A DNA stretch of 64,000 nt from Bacillus massilinigeriensis (GCF_900111815.1 NZ_LT630004.1:2354697-2418696), one strand, 5' to 3'; counted from the stretch's first letter, positions 26,452 through 36,114 are shown. The notes: a model not told the origin generated them from the letters alone. Made by a program: numbers and translations.

Positions 26452-27510
26452 TTATTTGCATTCACTATCCGCATATATATGCATCTTGATTGCATTCCTT
26501 TCCATATGGGAAAGAAAATGATCCTTGAAATTATTTCTTCGAAGCAACATCATTAATCTATAAATGTCCTGCCTTGTTCTTAGTTTCAATGTTTGATGAA
26601 GATAAGTGCGAATGAGCTTCAAATGGCTGCGGAGATTCTCATTAGAAATAGAATTGGAGCAAAGCAGAGATTGTAACAAATACGGCTTATTCTTGTTGAT
26701 GTAAGTGAGGAAGAGGAAATGGTAGGAGGAAACAATTTTTGTCTCATCTGTTGATTTTTTGAGCTGAGTGGCTTCTCGGATTAAAACAAGGTCCCCTGTT
26801 TCTTCTAACATTTTCATATAGTCATCAGGATAGCAGGCAGACAACTCTGTAGGTGAAAGCAAAGCGTTCGCAACCTTTCCCCAGCCTGGAATAAACTCCG
26901 CTTTTCCTGCAAGTGCTGTAATATTTTCCATTAGATTCAGTAAGCCTTTGCTTGCGAATTCTTCAAACTCCAGTCGCTTCAGCGCCTTTTCCTGCATTGC
27001 TTTCACAAGTGAAGGAGAGAAACACCTGCACATGACAAATTGAAAAAGCTTACTTTCTAATTTTCTTTTTACGGAAAATGAAGTTTCAATTCCTTCCGTT
27101 TCCTTAAGGAACAAATTCATATTGTTAATCAGAAGTTCCGTCAATATACTGTTTGCTTTTTGCGAAGATAAATCATCTGAAACATTCTGTCCCCTTGCAA
27201 TTGCGAGGATGTAAAGAATATACAAAATTTCCCCGCCAGCAGAAGCAGTACTCTTTTGAAATTGAAAGTTTGTTATATTTTTATGGGAATCTTGCCCATT
27301 GTCCCATGCCCGCCCAGAAAAAACTCCATCCTTGCTGAAATTTCCGGCATCGCGATAAAGTCTTTCAACCCCTCCCTCTTCCAACGCCTGTTCAAAGGCT
27401 GCCTCATATAATCCCTCCTGGATATACCGCCTGTTAGCCGCAGGAATATGTTTAAACAGATTGTAAATTTTTCCAAAAAGATCTTGGTTAACATTCTGAA
27501 TTGTAAGCAT
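26452..27510 (-). CDS. Uncharacterised 352-residue protein
   Basis: I do not recognise this gene. The protein is soluble, mostly alpha-helical by composition, and Leu/Lys/Asn rich, with no signal peptide, membrane segment or catalytic motif I know. A few segments stand out: YRDAGNFSKDGVFSGRAW near residue 50 and LEEFASKG-like helices mid-protein. It has a good ribosome binding site (AGGACGAGG) and codon use like its neighbours, so it is a real gene. It stands alone, upstream of the amino-acid ABC operon on the same strand but separated by 135 bp. Confidence 0.7.
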   Translation of the reverse strand: MLTIQNVNQDLFGKIYNLFKHIPAANRRYIQEGLYEAAFEQALEEGGVERLYRDAGNFSKDGVFSGRAWDNGQDSHKNITNFQFQKSTASAGGEILYILYILAIARGQNVSDDLSSQKANSILTELLINNMNLFLKETEGIETSFSVKRKLESKLFQFVMCRCFSPSLVKAMQEKALKRLEFEEFASKGLLNLMENITALAGKAEFIPGWGKVANALLSPTELSACYPDDYMKMLEETGDLVLIREATQLKKSTDETKIVSSYHFLFLTYINKNKPYLLQSLLCSNSISNENLRSHLKLIRTYLHQTLKLRTRQDIYRLMMLLRRNNFKDHFLSHMERNAIKMHIYADSECK

Positions 27511-27671
27511 GAATCCTCGTCCTTTCTAATTTCCGGGTTAAGTATTTCTATTGATTAAAAAGAAAAAAGATACCATCATTCACTGTTTAATGGCAACTAT
27601 CTCTGTTTTTTTATCGTCGAAAGGTTTATAGTGATAGGTAGCAATCCATTAAAAGGTGGTACCATTTTGTT

Positions 27672-28655
27672 TTGAAAAAAAACCAACTGCTTAAGAGTAT
27701 AAAAATATTGTTTCCTTTTGTTTTGATGTTGATCGCCGGCATTGAAATCCATCAGTTTTTAACAGGTATTGAAGCCGGAGAATTAAAAAAAGATATAGCA
27801 AGTTTTTCTTTCATAGAAATAGCCTTGCTGCTAATACTCACCTGCTGTGCAATTGTGCCGATGTTCTTTTACGATGCAATCTTGCTGCAGCTCCTCCGTG
27901 CAAGGATGCCGCTCAGCAGGCTGCTGCGCATATCCTTCATTGCCAACTCTTTTTCAAATCTTATCGGTTTTGGCGGTTTTGCTGGAGCAGCGCTCAGAAC
28001 ATATTTTTATAGAGGCTACGAGCAAGACAAACGGGTTCTCTTGAAAACGATCGCTTCCGTATCTCTCTTTTACCTTACGGGAATCTCTCTGTTGGCAGGA
28101 ATCATTGCAGCAGGCTTCCGAAATTATCCGCTGTTGCATGATGTCAGATGGCTGACAGGTTCTGTTTTTGCTGTGAGTCTCTATTTGCCTGGCTACCTAT
28201 ATTTCACCCATCGCAGATTAAAGAATAACCGCGAAAAAAGCATTTGTTCCATGACATCATTGAGGCTTGTCACCGTATCCCTAATGGAGTGGATCGCCAT
28301 TTATGGCATCATTGTCTATCTGGCATCTATTCTTCAGCTTGATGTCAGTCCGGGAAGTCTTTTTCCTGTATTCATCATCGCGTCCTGCGCCGGAATACTC
28401 AGCATGATTCCAGGCGGACTCGGTTCGTTTGATCTCGTTTTTATCTGGGGAACCCAAGAACTAGGCATTCCCGACGAAAAAGTCCTTGTTCTTCTGTTGC
28501 TGTATAGAGTAGGGTACCTTCTACTTCCTTTCATCTTTGCGGCCTTGCTGCTTATGAAGGAATATATCGACAAGCTGGCGCGAATCGCCAGGGGATACAG
28601 CAACAGTCAGGAAGTCACCTTCTCCAGTACCTCCCTTATAAACGAAAAAGAATAA
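27672..28655 (+). CDS. MprF-like flippase-domain membrane protein (UPF0104/LPG synthase TM family)
   Basis: A 327-residue protein with about eight membrane helices. It matches the N-terminal membrane domain of MprF (lysyl-phosphatidylglycerol synthase/flippase): NSFSNLIGFGGFAGAALRTYFY and MIPGGLGSFDLVFIWG are the conserved segments. The C-terminal synthase domain is absent and no such gene is nearby, so it may move lipids or be a different-function relative. The start is TTG at 27672, with AGGTGG 11 nt upstream. It is monocistronic with its own terminator. Confidence 0.82.
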   Translation: MKKNQLLKSIKILFPFVLMLIAGIEIHQFLTGIEAGELKKDIASFSFIEIALLLILTCCAIVPMFFYDAILLQLLRARMPLSRLLRISFIANSFSNLIGFGGFAGAALRTYFYRGYEQDKRVLLKTIASVSLFYLTGISLLAGIIAAGFRNYPLLHDVRWLTGSVFAVSLYLPGYLYFTHRRLKNNREKSICSMTSLRLVTVSLMEWIAIYGIIVYLASILQLDVSPGSLFPVFIIASCAGILSMIPGGLGSFDLVFIWGTQELGIPDEKVLVLLLLYRVGYLLLPFIFAALLLMKEYIDKLARIARGYSNSQEVTFSSTSLINEKE

Positions 28656-28687
28656 AGGGCTGTCCAATCGATATTGGGCGCCCTTTT
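28654..28687 (+). terminator. Terminator of the MprF-like gene
   Basis: A 14-bp stem with one bulged T (28654-28668 with 28673-28686), 4-nt loop, then TTTTT with the last stem bases. Confidence 0.8.
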
Positions 28688-28750
28688 TCATATGCGGATG
28701 AAAGAATACATACTTTCCTTTTAATTAGTATAATTGAATGGTGTCCTTAG

Positions 28751-28777
28751 ATGGTTCGCCGGGGGACCATTTTTGTT
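28751..28777 (+). terminator. Terminator-like hairpin
   Basis: A 7-bp stem (28751-28757 with 28764-28770, one G-T pair) is followed by TTTTGTTT on the plus strand. The upstream gene already has a terminator, so what this ends is unclear. Confidence 0.35.
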
Positions 28778-28803
28778 TGGATAATAAAAGACCCGAAATG
28801 ATG

Positions 28804-29070
28804 CTAATGATACATCTCTTTAACTTGTTCCAAGTCTCCAAGCAGCCGCTTTATTTCCCCTTGTGTCAGCAACACTGGAATTTGATCATACATGGTGATG
28901 ATCTGGCCCTCCTGATCGTCTTCGTGTAATTTTAAATATTGATATAGTGTCTCTGCTTGGGTTTTTTTGATAACCGATTTTGTATAAAAGTCTTTCACTT
29001 TTTCAATTTCAAATTCATTTGCCTTATTATCAAAAATACCGGAAATGATTTGCCCGTCCCACCGGACCAT
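28804..29070 (-). CDS. Uncharacterised 88-residue protein
   Basis: A small soluble alpha/beta protein beginning MVRWDGQIISGIFDNKAN, with a helical C-terminal half rich in Gln/Glu/Leu. I do not recognise a family. The ATG at 29070 follows GGAGGTG at good spacing, which supports it as a real gene. Upstream on its strand is a GGGTAT element, but no matching -35. Confidence 0.6.
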   Translation of the reverse strand: MVRWDGQIISGIFDNKANEFEIEKVKDFYTKSVIKKTQAETLYQYLKLHEDDQEGQIITMYDQIPVLLTQGEIKRLLGDLEQVKEMYH

Positions 29071-29200
29071 GAACACACCTCCCGCCGTTTTTTTTATACT
29101 ATCATACCCTGATTTTTATTTCGCATTACGCTAATTTACGTTTTTTAACAATTCTTTAATCTTATTGCAGATCTGTGATTTCCATTGCCAAAACTTTACT

Positions 29201-29229
29201 TTGACATGTCAGACAACCTATTGTATGAT
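29201..29229 (+). promoter_or_regulatory. Consensus sigma-A promoter of the lysine-riboswitch transcript
   Basis: TTGACA (29201-29206), 17-bp spacer, TATGAT (29224-29229): a perfect -35 and near-perfect -10 about 40 bp before the riboswitch. Confidence 0.88.
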
Positions 29230-29261
29230 AACTACATTAAAAATATACAATATACCCTCAT

Positions 29262-29455
29262 CAGCTCAAGATGAGGTAGAGGTCGCGGTATTTATTAGTA
29301 GGGTAACGGAGAGTCAGAGAACTCGATGAATTTATCTGAAAGGAAATACTGCCGAAGCGCTGCATTTCTCTGAATGCAGTAGCTGGGACTGTTGCCGAAA
29401 GGCGCAGGACTGTCATGGCTTTTGTCATGATGAACTATCCGTTCTTGTCTGGTGT
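29262..29455 (+). ncRNA. Lysine riboswitch (L box)
   Basis: The plus strand shows the L-box blocks in order: GATGAGGTAGAGGTCGCG, TTAGTAGGGTAACGGAGAG, TGAAAGGAAATACTGCCGAAG, GTAGCTGGGACTGTTGCCGAAAGGCGC and the P5 region with ATGAACTATCC. Lysine binding closes P1 and favours the terminator at 29464-29492, shutting down the transporter gene. B. subtilis has the same arrangement before lysC and yvsH. Confidence 0.93.
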
Positions 29456-29463
29456 GGATACAG

Positions 29464-29496
29464 AAGCACACCTTATGGACTAAGGTGTGCTTTTTG
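29464..29496 (+). terminator. Expression-platform terminator of the lysine riboswitch
   Basis: Perfect 12-bp stem (29464-29475 with 29481-29492), 5-nt loop, then TTT, 65 nt before the transporter start. Confidence 0.88.
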
Positions 29497-29559
29497 CGTC
29501 GGCATGACTGGTGGACACTCTTCATTTGAGCAGAGGGCAATATGAAAGGGGATTACACT

Positions 29560-30987
29560 ATGGGTCAGTCAAAAAAATTAGGGTTTTGGATTTTAACTGC
29601 ACTTGTTGTTGGAAATATGGTAGGGTCTGGAATATTTATGATTCCACGGGCACTTTCTGAATCTGCCAGTCCATTGGGAGTACTTCTCGCATGGCTGTTG
29701 ACAGGTTTCGGCGTTCTGATGACCACTCTTGTTTTTGGAAATCTTGGAATAAGAAAACCGGAATTAAATGGAGGGCCACAAATTTACGCGAAAGAACTTT
29801 TCCGCAAGGGAAGCCATGCAGCGACATTGTCAGGTTTTATGGCCTCGTGGGGGTATTGGATTGGTAACCTGGCAGGAAACATCGCTATTATCACTACATT
29901 CGCAAGCTTTCTCTCAACATTCTTTCCTATTCTTACTAGTACGGCAAAACTTTTTACAATCGGAAGCGTTACTGTTACAACCGGAAGTTTGTTAACCTTC
30001 ACCGTCTGTTCGTTCCTGTTATGGACGACTCACTTTACCATTCTTCGTGGCCTTGAGTCCGCCGGAAAACTGAACTTCGCTGCCACAGCTGCAAAAGTCG
30101 TCGGTTTTTTCCTTTTCATCCTTGTCGGACTTTATGCCTTTCAGAAAACAAATATTCTGCCATTCTCCGCACCGCGATATGATGAGGCTGGCCAAACGAT
30201 TGGATTGCTTGGGCAAATAAACAGCGCTGCGCTAACAACACTTTGGGCTTTTATTGGAGTAGAATCTGCTGTTGTCTTTTCTTCCCGGGCAAAAAAGCAA
30301 ACAGATGTCAAAAAAGCGACAGTTCTTGGCTTGTTCATTGCACTCGCTATCTATATTGGCATTAGTATGCTTGTCATGGGGATGCTTGATCAAAAGACTT
30401 TAATTGCCTCGGAAAAACCATTGGTTGATGCAATGGTAGCTGTTATGGGACCTATTGGCGGAAAAATACTTGCATGTCTCGGGATTGTCAGTTTGATCGG
30501 TTCAACTATCGGCTGGGTAATGCTCAGCGTTGAAGTACCATTTCAAGCAGCAAAACAGGGACTTTTCCTTACATCGTTCCTAAAAGAAAACAAAAATGGA
30601 TTGCCTATTTTTTCTCTTAACGTCACTAATATTCTTGGACAGCTGTTTATCTTTTCAACAATCTCGAATTCGATTGCACAGGCATTTGATTTCATCATTG
30701 CCATTGCGACCTTATCTTATCTTGTACCATACTTCATTGCATCCGTCTTCCAGCTAAAGCTCGTCTTTACAGGGGAAACGTATACGGACGGACGTTCTCG
30801 CGTTATCGACGGGGTGATTGCTGCTATATCCACGATTTATTCAGTTTGGGTCATCATCGCTGGTACAGCAGATATCAAAACGTTCCTATTCGGTGTTGCT
30901 CTTCTGGCGTCCAGTATTTTCTTCTATGGAAGTGTCCGGAAATCACAGAAAAAAATGCCATTAGCCAAAAAAAGAGTCACTGCTTAA
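29560..30987 (+). CDS. APC-family amino-acid transporter, probably lysine-related (YvsH-like)
   Basis: A 475-residue protein with about 12 membrane helices of the basic amino-acid/polyamine antiporter (APA) group: N-terminal GNMVGSGIFMIPRALSE and the substrate-loop WAFIGVESAVVFSSRAKK. The lysine riboswitch ahead of it points to lysine uptake or exchange. Start taken at 29560, 10 nt after AAAGGGG; an ATG six codons earlier (29542) with AGAGGG upstream is possible. Single gene with a terminator. Confidence 0.88.
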   Translation: MGQSKKLGFWILTALVVGNMVGSGIFMIPRALSESASPLGVLLAWLLTGFGVLMTTLVFGNLGIRKPELNGGPQIYAKELFRKGSHAATLSGFMASWGYWIGNLAGNIAIITTFASFLSTFFPILTSTAKLFTIGSVTVTTGSLLTFTVCSFLLWTTHFTILRGLESAGKLNFAATAAKVVGFFLFILVGLYAFQKTNILPFSAPRYDEAGQTIGLLGQINSAALTTLWAFIGVESAVVFSSRAKKQTDVKKATVLGLFIALAIYIGISMLVMGMLDQKTLIASEKPLVDAMVAVMGPIGGKILACLGIVSLIGSTIGWVMLSVEVPFQAAKQGLFLTSFLKENKNGLPIFSLNVTNILGQLFIFSTISNSIAQAFDFIIAIATLSYLVPYFIASVFQLKLVFTGETYTDGRSRVIDGVIAAISTIYSVWVIIAGTADIKTFLFGVALLASSIFFYGSVRKSQKKMPLAKKRVTA

Positions 30988-31001
30988 TGTTTGAGTTAGA
31001 G

Positions 31002-31032
31002 AAGGAGACTGCTTGCGCAGCCTCCTTTTTTT
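31002..31032 (+). terminator. Terminator of the lysine-regulated transporter
   Basis: Stem 31002-31012 with 31017-31027 (one A/C mismatch), 4-nt loop, then TTTTT. It overlaps the stop codon of the convergent small gene. Confidence 0.75.
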
Positions 31033-31222
31033 ATTTCCAGCATCCACTGAAGAGAGTCCGTAACGCAATGTAGAAAAGTACAAAAGAAAATAGGATGATG
31101 GCAATTGCAGCTGCTATTTGAAAGAAAGTAACTAGATTTGCTAGCAACGCTATGTCAGGAAGATTCAGCAGTGCAAAGCCTGCCAAAATCGCTGCAAGGA
31201 ATATTAAAACTGGATTGTTCAT
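31031..31222 (-). CDS. Small two-helix membrane protein
   Basis: A 63-residue protein (MNNPVLIFLAAILAGFALLN...) that is almost entirely two membrane helices. I do not recognise a characterised family. The ATG at 31222 follows AAAGGAGG at 7 nt, strong support for translation. It is divergent from yugO. Confidence 0.6.
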   Translation of the reverse strand: MNNPVLIFLAAILAGFALLNLPDIALLANLVTFFQIAAAIAIILFSFVLFYIALRTLFSGCWK

Positions 31223-31397
31223 TCTCACTCCTCCTTTACTAATACTCTATGAAGGAGAAAACTGTTTGAATAGCCGTTTGCCACGGTTTTTTCACCTTTT
31301 TTTATTATGTGACATATCTTTCATGTGAAAACAAAATGCCGGCTAAAACCTATATTCTCAGGTCAAAATAACAAAGAGAACCGAATGGGGGGATTAT

Positions 31398-32384
31398 ATG
31401 CCACAACAGCTATATGTAAGATTTATCCGGATGCCGCTCCTGTTCCGAATCCTGCTTATTGCAGGTTTGAATATGGTCATTTTCGGACTTATTATCCATG
31501 CACTTGAACCGGATACTTTCCCCACGTTATTTGAAGGAATCTGGTGGGCTATTATTACTGCATCCACTGTCGGCTATGGAGATTATGCCCCAACTTCCCT
31601 TTCCGGCAGGGTAGCTACCATCGTACTTCTATTCGCTGGAGCCGGCTTCCTGTCATCCTATTTCGTGACTTTGTCGACAACCGCTGTGAACAAACAGGAA
31701 GACTATTACAAAGGTAAAACAACTTTTAAAGGTAAGAATCATCTTGTCATCGTTGGCTGGAATGAGCGGTCCAAAAAGATAGCCGAAGTCTTCGCGGTTA
31801 GAAAAGAAAACATTGTGTTGATAGATGAGACTTTAAACACCCATCCTGTTTCCTCCCATAGCTTTCATTTTATCAAAGGTGCTGCACACTTGGATGAAAC
31901 CCTTATAAGAGCAGGTGTTCCTTCCGCGAGTCTTGTCATCATCACTGCCGACCAGAACCTTGTCGAACATCAAGCAGATAAGAACACTGTGTTAACTCTT
32001 CTCGCCATTAAAGGCTTACAGCCTAGCGTTCGTTGCATTGCAGAGGTATTGACAAGCAATCAAGTAAACAATGCCTTTCGTGCTGGAGCAGATGAAATAA
32101 TTGAAACGAATGTAGTTGCGGGATCGATGATTCTATCGAGTATTAATGGGGCAGAAGGGAATGCATCGCTTCAAAAACTGATGACTGGATTTAGAAACAA
32201 AGAAATAAAGCTCACCCCGCCAAGTCTTTATTTAGGCAATCCATCTACGTACGGTAGCCAACAGACGATTATAAATGCAGAAGGAAGACTTCTAATCGGA
32301 TTAAAGAAAGGGGATGACTATATCGTCAACCCCCCTGCTGATACTATGATTACTCGTATGGATGAACTCATTATCCTGAAGTAG
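31398..32384 (+). CDS. yugO: Potassium channel protein (YugO)
   Basis: A 328-residue channel subunit: two membrane helices around a pore loop with K+ filter TVGYGD (about residues 57-62), then an RCK-N domain (GKNHLVIVGWNERSKKIAEVF, Rossmann) and RCK-C. In B. subtilis YugO releases K+ during biofilm electrical signalling and is preceded by mstX (Mistic). No mstX is seen here. Length and synteny with yugN and pgi support the name. Confidence 0.92.
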   Translation: MPQQLYVRFIRMPLLFRILLIAGLNMVIFGLIIHALEPDTFPTLFEGIWWAIITASTVGYGDYAPTSLSGRVATIVLLFAGAGFLSSYFVTLSTTAVNKQEDYYKGKTTFKGKNHLVIVGWNERSKKIAEVFAVRKENIVLIDETLNTHPVSSHSFHFIKGAAHLDETLIRAGVPSASLVIITADQNLVEHQADKNTVLTLLAIKGLQPSVRCIAEVLTSNQVNNAFRAGADEIIETNVVAGSMILSSINGAEGNASLQKLMTGFRNKEIKLTPPSLYLGNPSTYGSQQTIINAEGRLLIGLKKGDDYIVNPPADTMITRMDELIILK

Positions 32385-32393
32385 CGGCAACGA

Positions 32394-32804
32394 TTATTGT
32401 TTGCCTAAAAGTGCTTCCTCTACTTCCTTTAGGAGTGTTTTCCCCATCTCTATATACGGTTCCGGAAAGCTTGCATCTTTGTCCACTGGTTCGGAAAACT
32501 GATTGAGGGAACCGGAAAAAGCTCCAGTGCCAGCGTGGTCATCCAATCCACGCTGGTATTTGTGCGACAACAGAAAAGGACGCTCAAACACAACTGTACA
32601 TCCGTTCGAATCCAACTGGCCATCAATTGAACGGAAAGGGAGACGAAGAAACTGATACCCAACAGCATCGTCGATTTTATAATCGAATGAACCATGATCA
32701 TACTCCCAGCTTCCCCCCACTGCATACCCCATTGGTTTTAATATTTCTTCCAGCATATAAAGGCCGAAATGTTTGCCTTCAATCTCTGATGACAGCTCGA
32801 TCAT
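32394..32804 (-). CDS. yugN: YugN-like family protein
   Basis: A 136-residue soluble protein (MIELSSEIEGKHFGLYMLEEIL...), matching YugN of B. subtilis in length and position beside pgi. It has the conserved GGSWEYDHGSFDYKIDD segment. Function unknown. I set the start at 32804, with AAAGGTGTGAGGG upstream; a longer in-frame reading upstream has no support. Confidence 0.88.
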   Translation of the reverse strand: MIELSSEIEGKHFGLYMLEEILKPMGYAVGGSWEYDHGSFDYKIDDAVGYQFLRLPFRSIDGQLDSNGCTVVFERPFLLSHKYQRGLDDHAGTGAFSGSLNQFSEPVDKDASFPEPYIEMGKTLLKEVEEALLGKQ

Positions 32805-32920
32805 CGCCCTCACACCTTTCTCTTTTTCATTAGTGTGAGCGAAAGTATCTTCTTTCATGACAAATAGGCGCAAAATAAAACAGGGCAGCAAAAAAGCTCC
32901 CCTGTACTTTAGATATACTT

Positions 32921-34270
32921 TTATTTCAGCCTTTTTTCTAATTCAGCTTTCTTTTCTTCATAGCCAGGTTTGCCAAGAAGTGCAAACATATTCACCTTGT
33001 ATGCTTCTACTCCAGGCTGGTCGAACGGATTCACACCAAGGAGATAACCGCTCATTGCACAAGCTTTTTCAAAAAAGTAAACAAGATAGCCGAATGTATA
33101 CTCATTACGTTCCGGAATAGCAACAATTAGATTTGGTACATTTCCGTCCGTATGAGCTAACAGCGTTCCTTCAAAAGCCTTGTTATTGACAAAGTCTACT
33201 GTTTTGCCAGCAAGATAATTAAGGCCATCAAGATCATTTTCCGCTGCTTCAATCACGAGCTCATGCTGCGGCTTTTCCACTTTAATAATTGTCTCAAACA
33301 AGTCACGGCGCCCCTCCTGGACATATTGCCCTAAAGAATGAAGGTCCGTTGAGAAGTTGGCAGATGAAGGATAAATTCCCTTTTGGTCCTTTCCTTCACT
33401 CTCTCCAAACAACTGTTTCCACCACTCGGAAAAGTATTGAAGTGATGGCTCATAATTGATCAGCATTTCAATGGTTTTCCCTTTATTATACAAAACGTTC
33501 CGAACAGCAGCATATTGATAAGCGAGGTTATCCTCCAGTTCTGAAGCACGGAAATCTTCCCTTGCCTTTCGAGCACCTTGCATCATTTTTTCAATATCCG
33601 CTCCACTCACAGCAATCGGAAGCAAACCAACAGCTGTAAGAACGGAATAGCGTCCGCCGACGTCATCAGGGATGACAAAAGTTTCATAGCCCTCTTCATC
33701 AGCGAGGGTCTTCAATGCACCTCTCGCTTTATCTGTTGTCGCATAAATCCGTTGGCGCGCTTCCTCGATACCATACTTCTCCTCAAGCAATTTCCGGAAA
33801 ATTCTAAAGGCAATTGCCGGCTCCGTTGTCGTTCCAGACTTAGAAATGACGTTGACGGAAAAGTCCTTCCCTTCAAGAAGGTCCATTACATCCTTCATAT
33901 AGGAGGAACTGATGTTGTTTCCTGCAAAAATTATTTGCGGTGTTTTACGTTTCTCCTGTGAAAGCGCGTTGTAAAAATGATGATTCAAAAACTCAAGCGC
34001 TGCTCGCGCACCGAGATATGATCCCCCGATACCAATGACAATAAGAACATCAGAATTCTTTTTGATTTTCTCTGCCGATTCAAGTATGCGAGAGAACTCT
34101 TCCTTGTCATACTCACTTGGAAGGTCAATCCAGCCAAGATAGTCGCTGCCTGCACCGGTCTTCTCATGAAGTGAATGGTGGGCAACCTTAACAAAATCTC
34201 TTAAGTATGTAACTTCATGTTCTCCAAAGAAGTTCAAAGCTTTTGAGTAATCAAAACGGACATGTGTCAT
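32921..34270 (-). CDS. pgi: Glucose-6-phosphate isomerase
   Basis: A 449-residue protein of the bacterial Pgi family: [16 protein letters not shown] (phosphate-binding), [18 protein letters not shown] (signature) and [17 protein letters not shown] (catalytic Glu/His region). It interconverts glucose-6-phosphate and fructose-6-phosphate. Start ATG with GGAGGATC upstream. Its 3' neighbour yugN is on the same strand 116 bp away. Confidence 0.96.
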   Translation of the reverse strand: MTHVRFDYSKALNFFGEHEVTYLRDFVKVAHHSLHEKTGAGSDYLGWIDLPSEYDKEEFSRILESAEKIKKNSDVLIVIGIGGSYLGARAALEFLNHHFYNALSQEKRKTPQIIFAGNNISSSYMKDVMDLLEGKDFSVNVISKSGTTTEPAIAFRIFRKLLEEKYGIEEARQRIYATTDKARGALKTLADEEGYETFVIPDDVGGRYSVLTAVGLLPIAVSGADIEKMMQGARKAREDFRASELEDNLAYQYAAVRNVLYNKGKTIEMLINYEPSLQYFSEWWKQLFGESEGKDQKGIYPSSANFSTDLHSLGQYVQEGRRDLFETIIKVEKPQHELVIEAAENDLDGLNYLAGKTVDFVNNKAFEGTLLAHTDGNVPNLIVAIPERNEYTFGYLVYFFEKACAMSGYLLGVNPFDQPGVEAYKVNMFALLGKPGYEEKKAELEKRLK

Positions 34271-34394
34271 ACTTGATCCTCCATTTATATGTTGTCTCTA
34301 ACACTTTATCGAAACGTTCCGTAAGAATCAAGAACATCCCTCCATGTAAGCGTACCCAAAATAAAATACTTTTTATCCACTCGAATTGCTTATT

Positions 34395-34444
34395 TAAAAA
34401 TCAGACATTGTATGGCATTCTGGCAATACAATGTCTGATTTTTT
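34395..34444. terminator. Strong terminator downstream of yugJ
   Basis: A perfect stem of about 18 bp (34396-34413 with 34426-34443) with A and T runs at either side, directly after the yugJ stop. On the minus strand it ends the yugJ message. Confidence 0.85.
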
Positions 34445-34445
34445 C

Positions 34446-35609
34446 CTAAAGGGACATTTTGTATATTTCAAGCACATCTTCGTATTGCATTTTTTTAAAG
34501 GTACCGAACTCTCCGTTTGCCATCGCCTTATCGGCCATTAATTCTAATTTGCTGTTATCAATATTATAATCGGACAGCTTGGATGGCGCTCCAATGCTAT
34601 CCCAGAATTCGCGCAGCTTACTAATCCCCTCCAAGCCAACTTCCTCAGCAGACTTTCCTGTAGCATCGACTCCAAATACCCGTACAGCAAGCTGTGCAAA
34701 ACGCTCAGGATTCACTTTCAAATTGTGCTTCATCCAATTAGGGAAAAGGATTGCCAACCCGCCACCATGGGGAATATCGTATACGGCCGAGACTGCGTGT
34801 TCAATATTATGTGTTGCCCAGTCACCTCTGAAACCCATTGACAGCATTCCATTCAATGCCATTGTTCCGCAATATAGAATAGTACTTCGATGCTCATAGC
34901 TATGGAGGTCATCCAATAATTTTGGTGCAGTTTCAATGACGGTCAGCAGAAGAGATTCACACATTCTGTCCTGAAGTTCCGTATTTGTTTCAGGATGGAA
35001 ATAGTGCTCGAACACATGGGACATCATATCAACGATGCCATAAATAGTTTGTTCTCTTGGGACGCTATACGTATGTTCTGGATCCAGTATAGAAAAAGCC
35101 GGAAAAACAACAGGACTTCCCCAGCCATATTTTTCATTCGTTTCCCAATTTGTAATAACGGAGCCTGCATTCATTTCCGAACCTGTTGCTGCAAGCGTTA
35201 ATACTGTGCCGAAAGGAAGGGCGTCAGCAGCCATTGCTTTTTTCGTTACAATATCCCAAGGGTCACCATCATACTTTGCACCTGCTGCAATCAGCTTGGT
35301 GCAGTCAATCACGCTTCCGCCGCCTGCGGCCAACAGAAAATCGATACCCTCACGTTTACATATTTCCACACCTTTTTTTACTGTAGAAAGCCTTGGATTC
35401 GGTTCTACCCCGGAAAGTTCGTATACAAATGCACCTGCTTTTTCGAGGTGGGACGATATTTTGTCATAAAGCCCGTTCCTTTTTATACTACCCCCACCAT
35501 ATACAAGAAGAACCTTTTTGCCGTATTTAGGTACCTCTGTTTCCAATTGTTCTATCTGACCTTTTCCGAAAATAAGACGCGTTGGATTCCAAAATGTAAA
35601 ATTATCCAC
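34446..35609 (-). CDS. yugJ: Iron-containing NADH-dependent alcohol (butanol) dehydrogenase, YugJ-like
   Basis: A 387-residue type III alcohol dehydrogenase. The N-terminal NAD domain has [16 protein letters not shown] and [13 protein letters not shown]; the C-terminal metal domain has [11 protein letters not shown] and [20 protein letters not shown] (His ligands). Family members reduce aldehydes. Start is GTG at 35609 with GAAGGAAGGTG upstream. Confidence 0.9.
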   Translation of the reverse strand: MDNFTFWNPTRLIFGKGQIEQLETEVPKYGKKVLLVYGGGSIKRNGLYDKISSHLEKAGAFVYELSGVEPNPRLSTVKKGVEICKREGIDFLLAAGGGSVIDCTKLIAAGAKYDGDPWDIVTKKAMAADALPFGTVLTLAATGSEMNAGSVITNWETNEKYGWGSPVVFPAFSILDPEHTYSVPREQTIYGIVDMMSHVFEHYFHPETNTELQDRMCESLLLTVIETAPKLLDDLHSYEHRSTILYCGTMALNGMLSMGFRGDWATHNIEHAVSAVYDIPHGGGLAILFPNWMKHNLKVNPERFAQLAVRVFGVDATGKSAEEVGLEGISKLREFWDSIGAPSKLSDYNIDNSKLELMADKAMANGEFGTFKKMQYEDVLEIYKMSL

Positions 35610-35823
35610 GCTTCATCACCTTCCTTCAAATTTCATTATCACTGAACACCAGTTTCAATGCAAAATGCAGGCATTTGGAATTATTTACCTGCACCTCGAT
35701 GTTCTGCGTTATGTTTCTTTTATATTTCCCCGGATAAATAAAAATTGTCACAGAGAAACGAATAAATTATGCCCGGATGTATAAAAATAAATGGGAACCC
35801 ATCTAAATAAGGAGGAATCATTC

Positions 35824-36057
35824 ATGAGCACTCTTCAACGTATTGCCTTGGTCCTAACAGTCATCGGTGCCATTAACTGGGGTTTAGTTGGATTTTTCCA
35901 ATTTGATCTTGTCGCTGCAATCTTCGGTGGCCAGGATGCTGCACTATCTAGAATCGTCTATGGTTTGGTTGGCCTAGCAGGACTCATTAATCTCGGTCTT
36001 CTGTTTGCACCAAGTGCAGAAGCTGAGCGTGAAGCAGAACCTCGTACAACACGATAA
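35824..36057 (+). CDS. yuzA: DUF378 small membrane protein (YuzA)
   Basis: A 77-residue protein with two membrane helices and the DUF378 signature MSTLQRIALVLTVIGAINWG. Function unknown. ATG at 35824 follows AAGGAGG. The IS element lies just downstream, between the gene and part of its original terminator. Confidence 0.88.
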   Translation: MSTLQRIALVLTVIGAINWGLVGFFQFDLVAAIFGGQDAALSRIVYGLVGLAGLINLGLLFAPSAEAEREAEPRTTR

Positions 36058-36093
36058 ATTCGATTGCATTGTAAAAATACTTGCAAAATAAAA

Positions 36094-36114
36094 AATCCGC
36101 CCATCAGGCGGATT
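36094..36114. repeat. Target-site duplication, left copy (stem-loop)
   Basis: A 21-bp palindrome (8-bp stem AATCCGCC/GGCGGATT, 5-nt loop), identical to 37689-37709. It is preceded by AAAAA, which on the minus strand is a U-tract. Confidence 0.85.

Larger units (their letters stand above)
29071..29559 (+). other. Leader region of the APC transporter
   Basis: The gap from the 88-residue gene to the transporter holds the sigma-A promoter, lysine riboswitch and terminator described separately. A reading frame on the other strand across it is a shadow of the conserved RNA. Confidence 0.7.

Noticed and set aside
29295-29540. Minus-strand open frame of 81 codons
   Set aside because: It lies across the conserved lysine riboswitch and its terminator and has no ribosome binding site.
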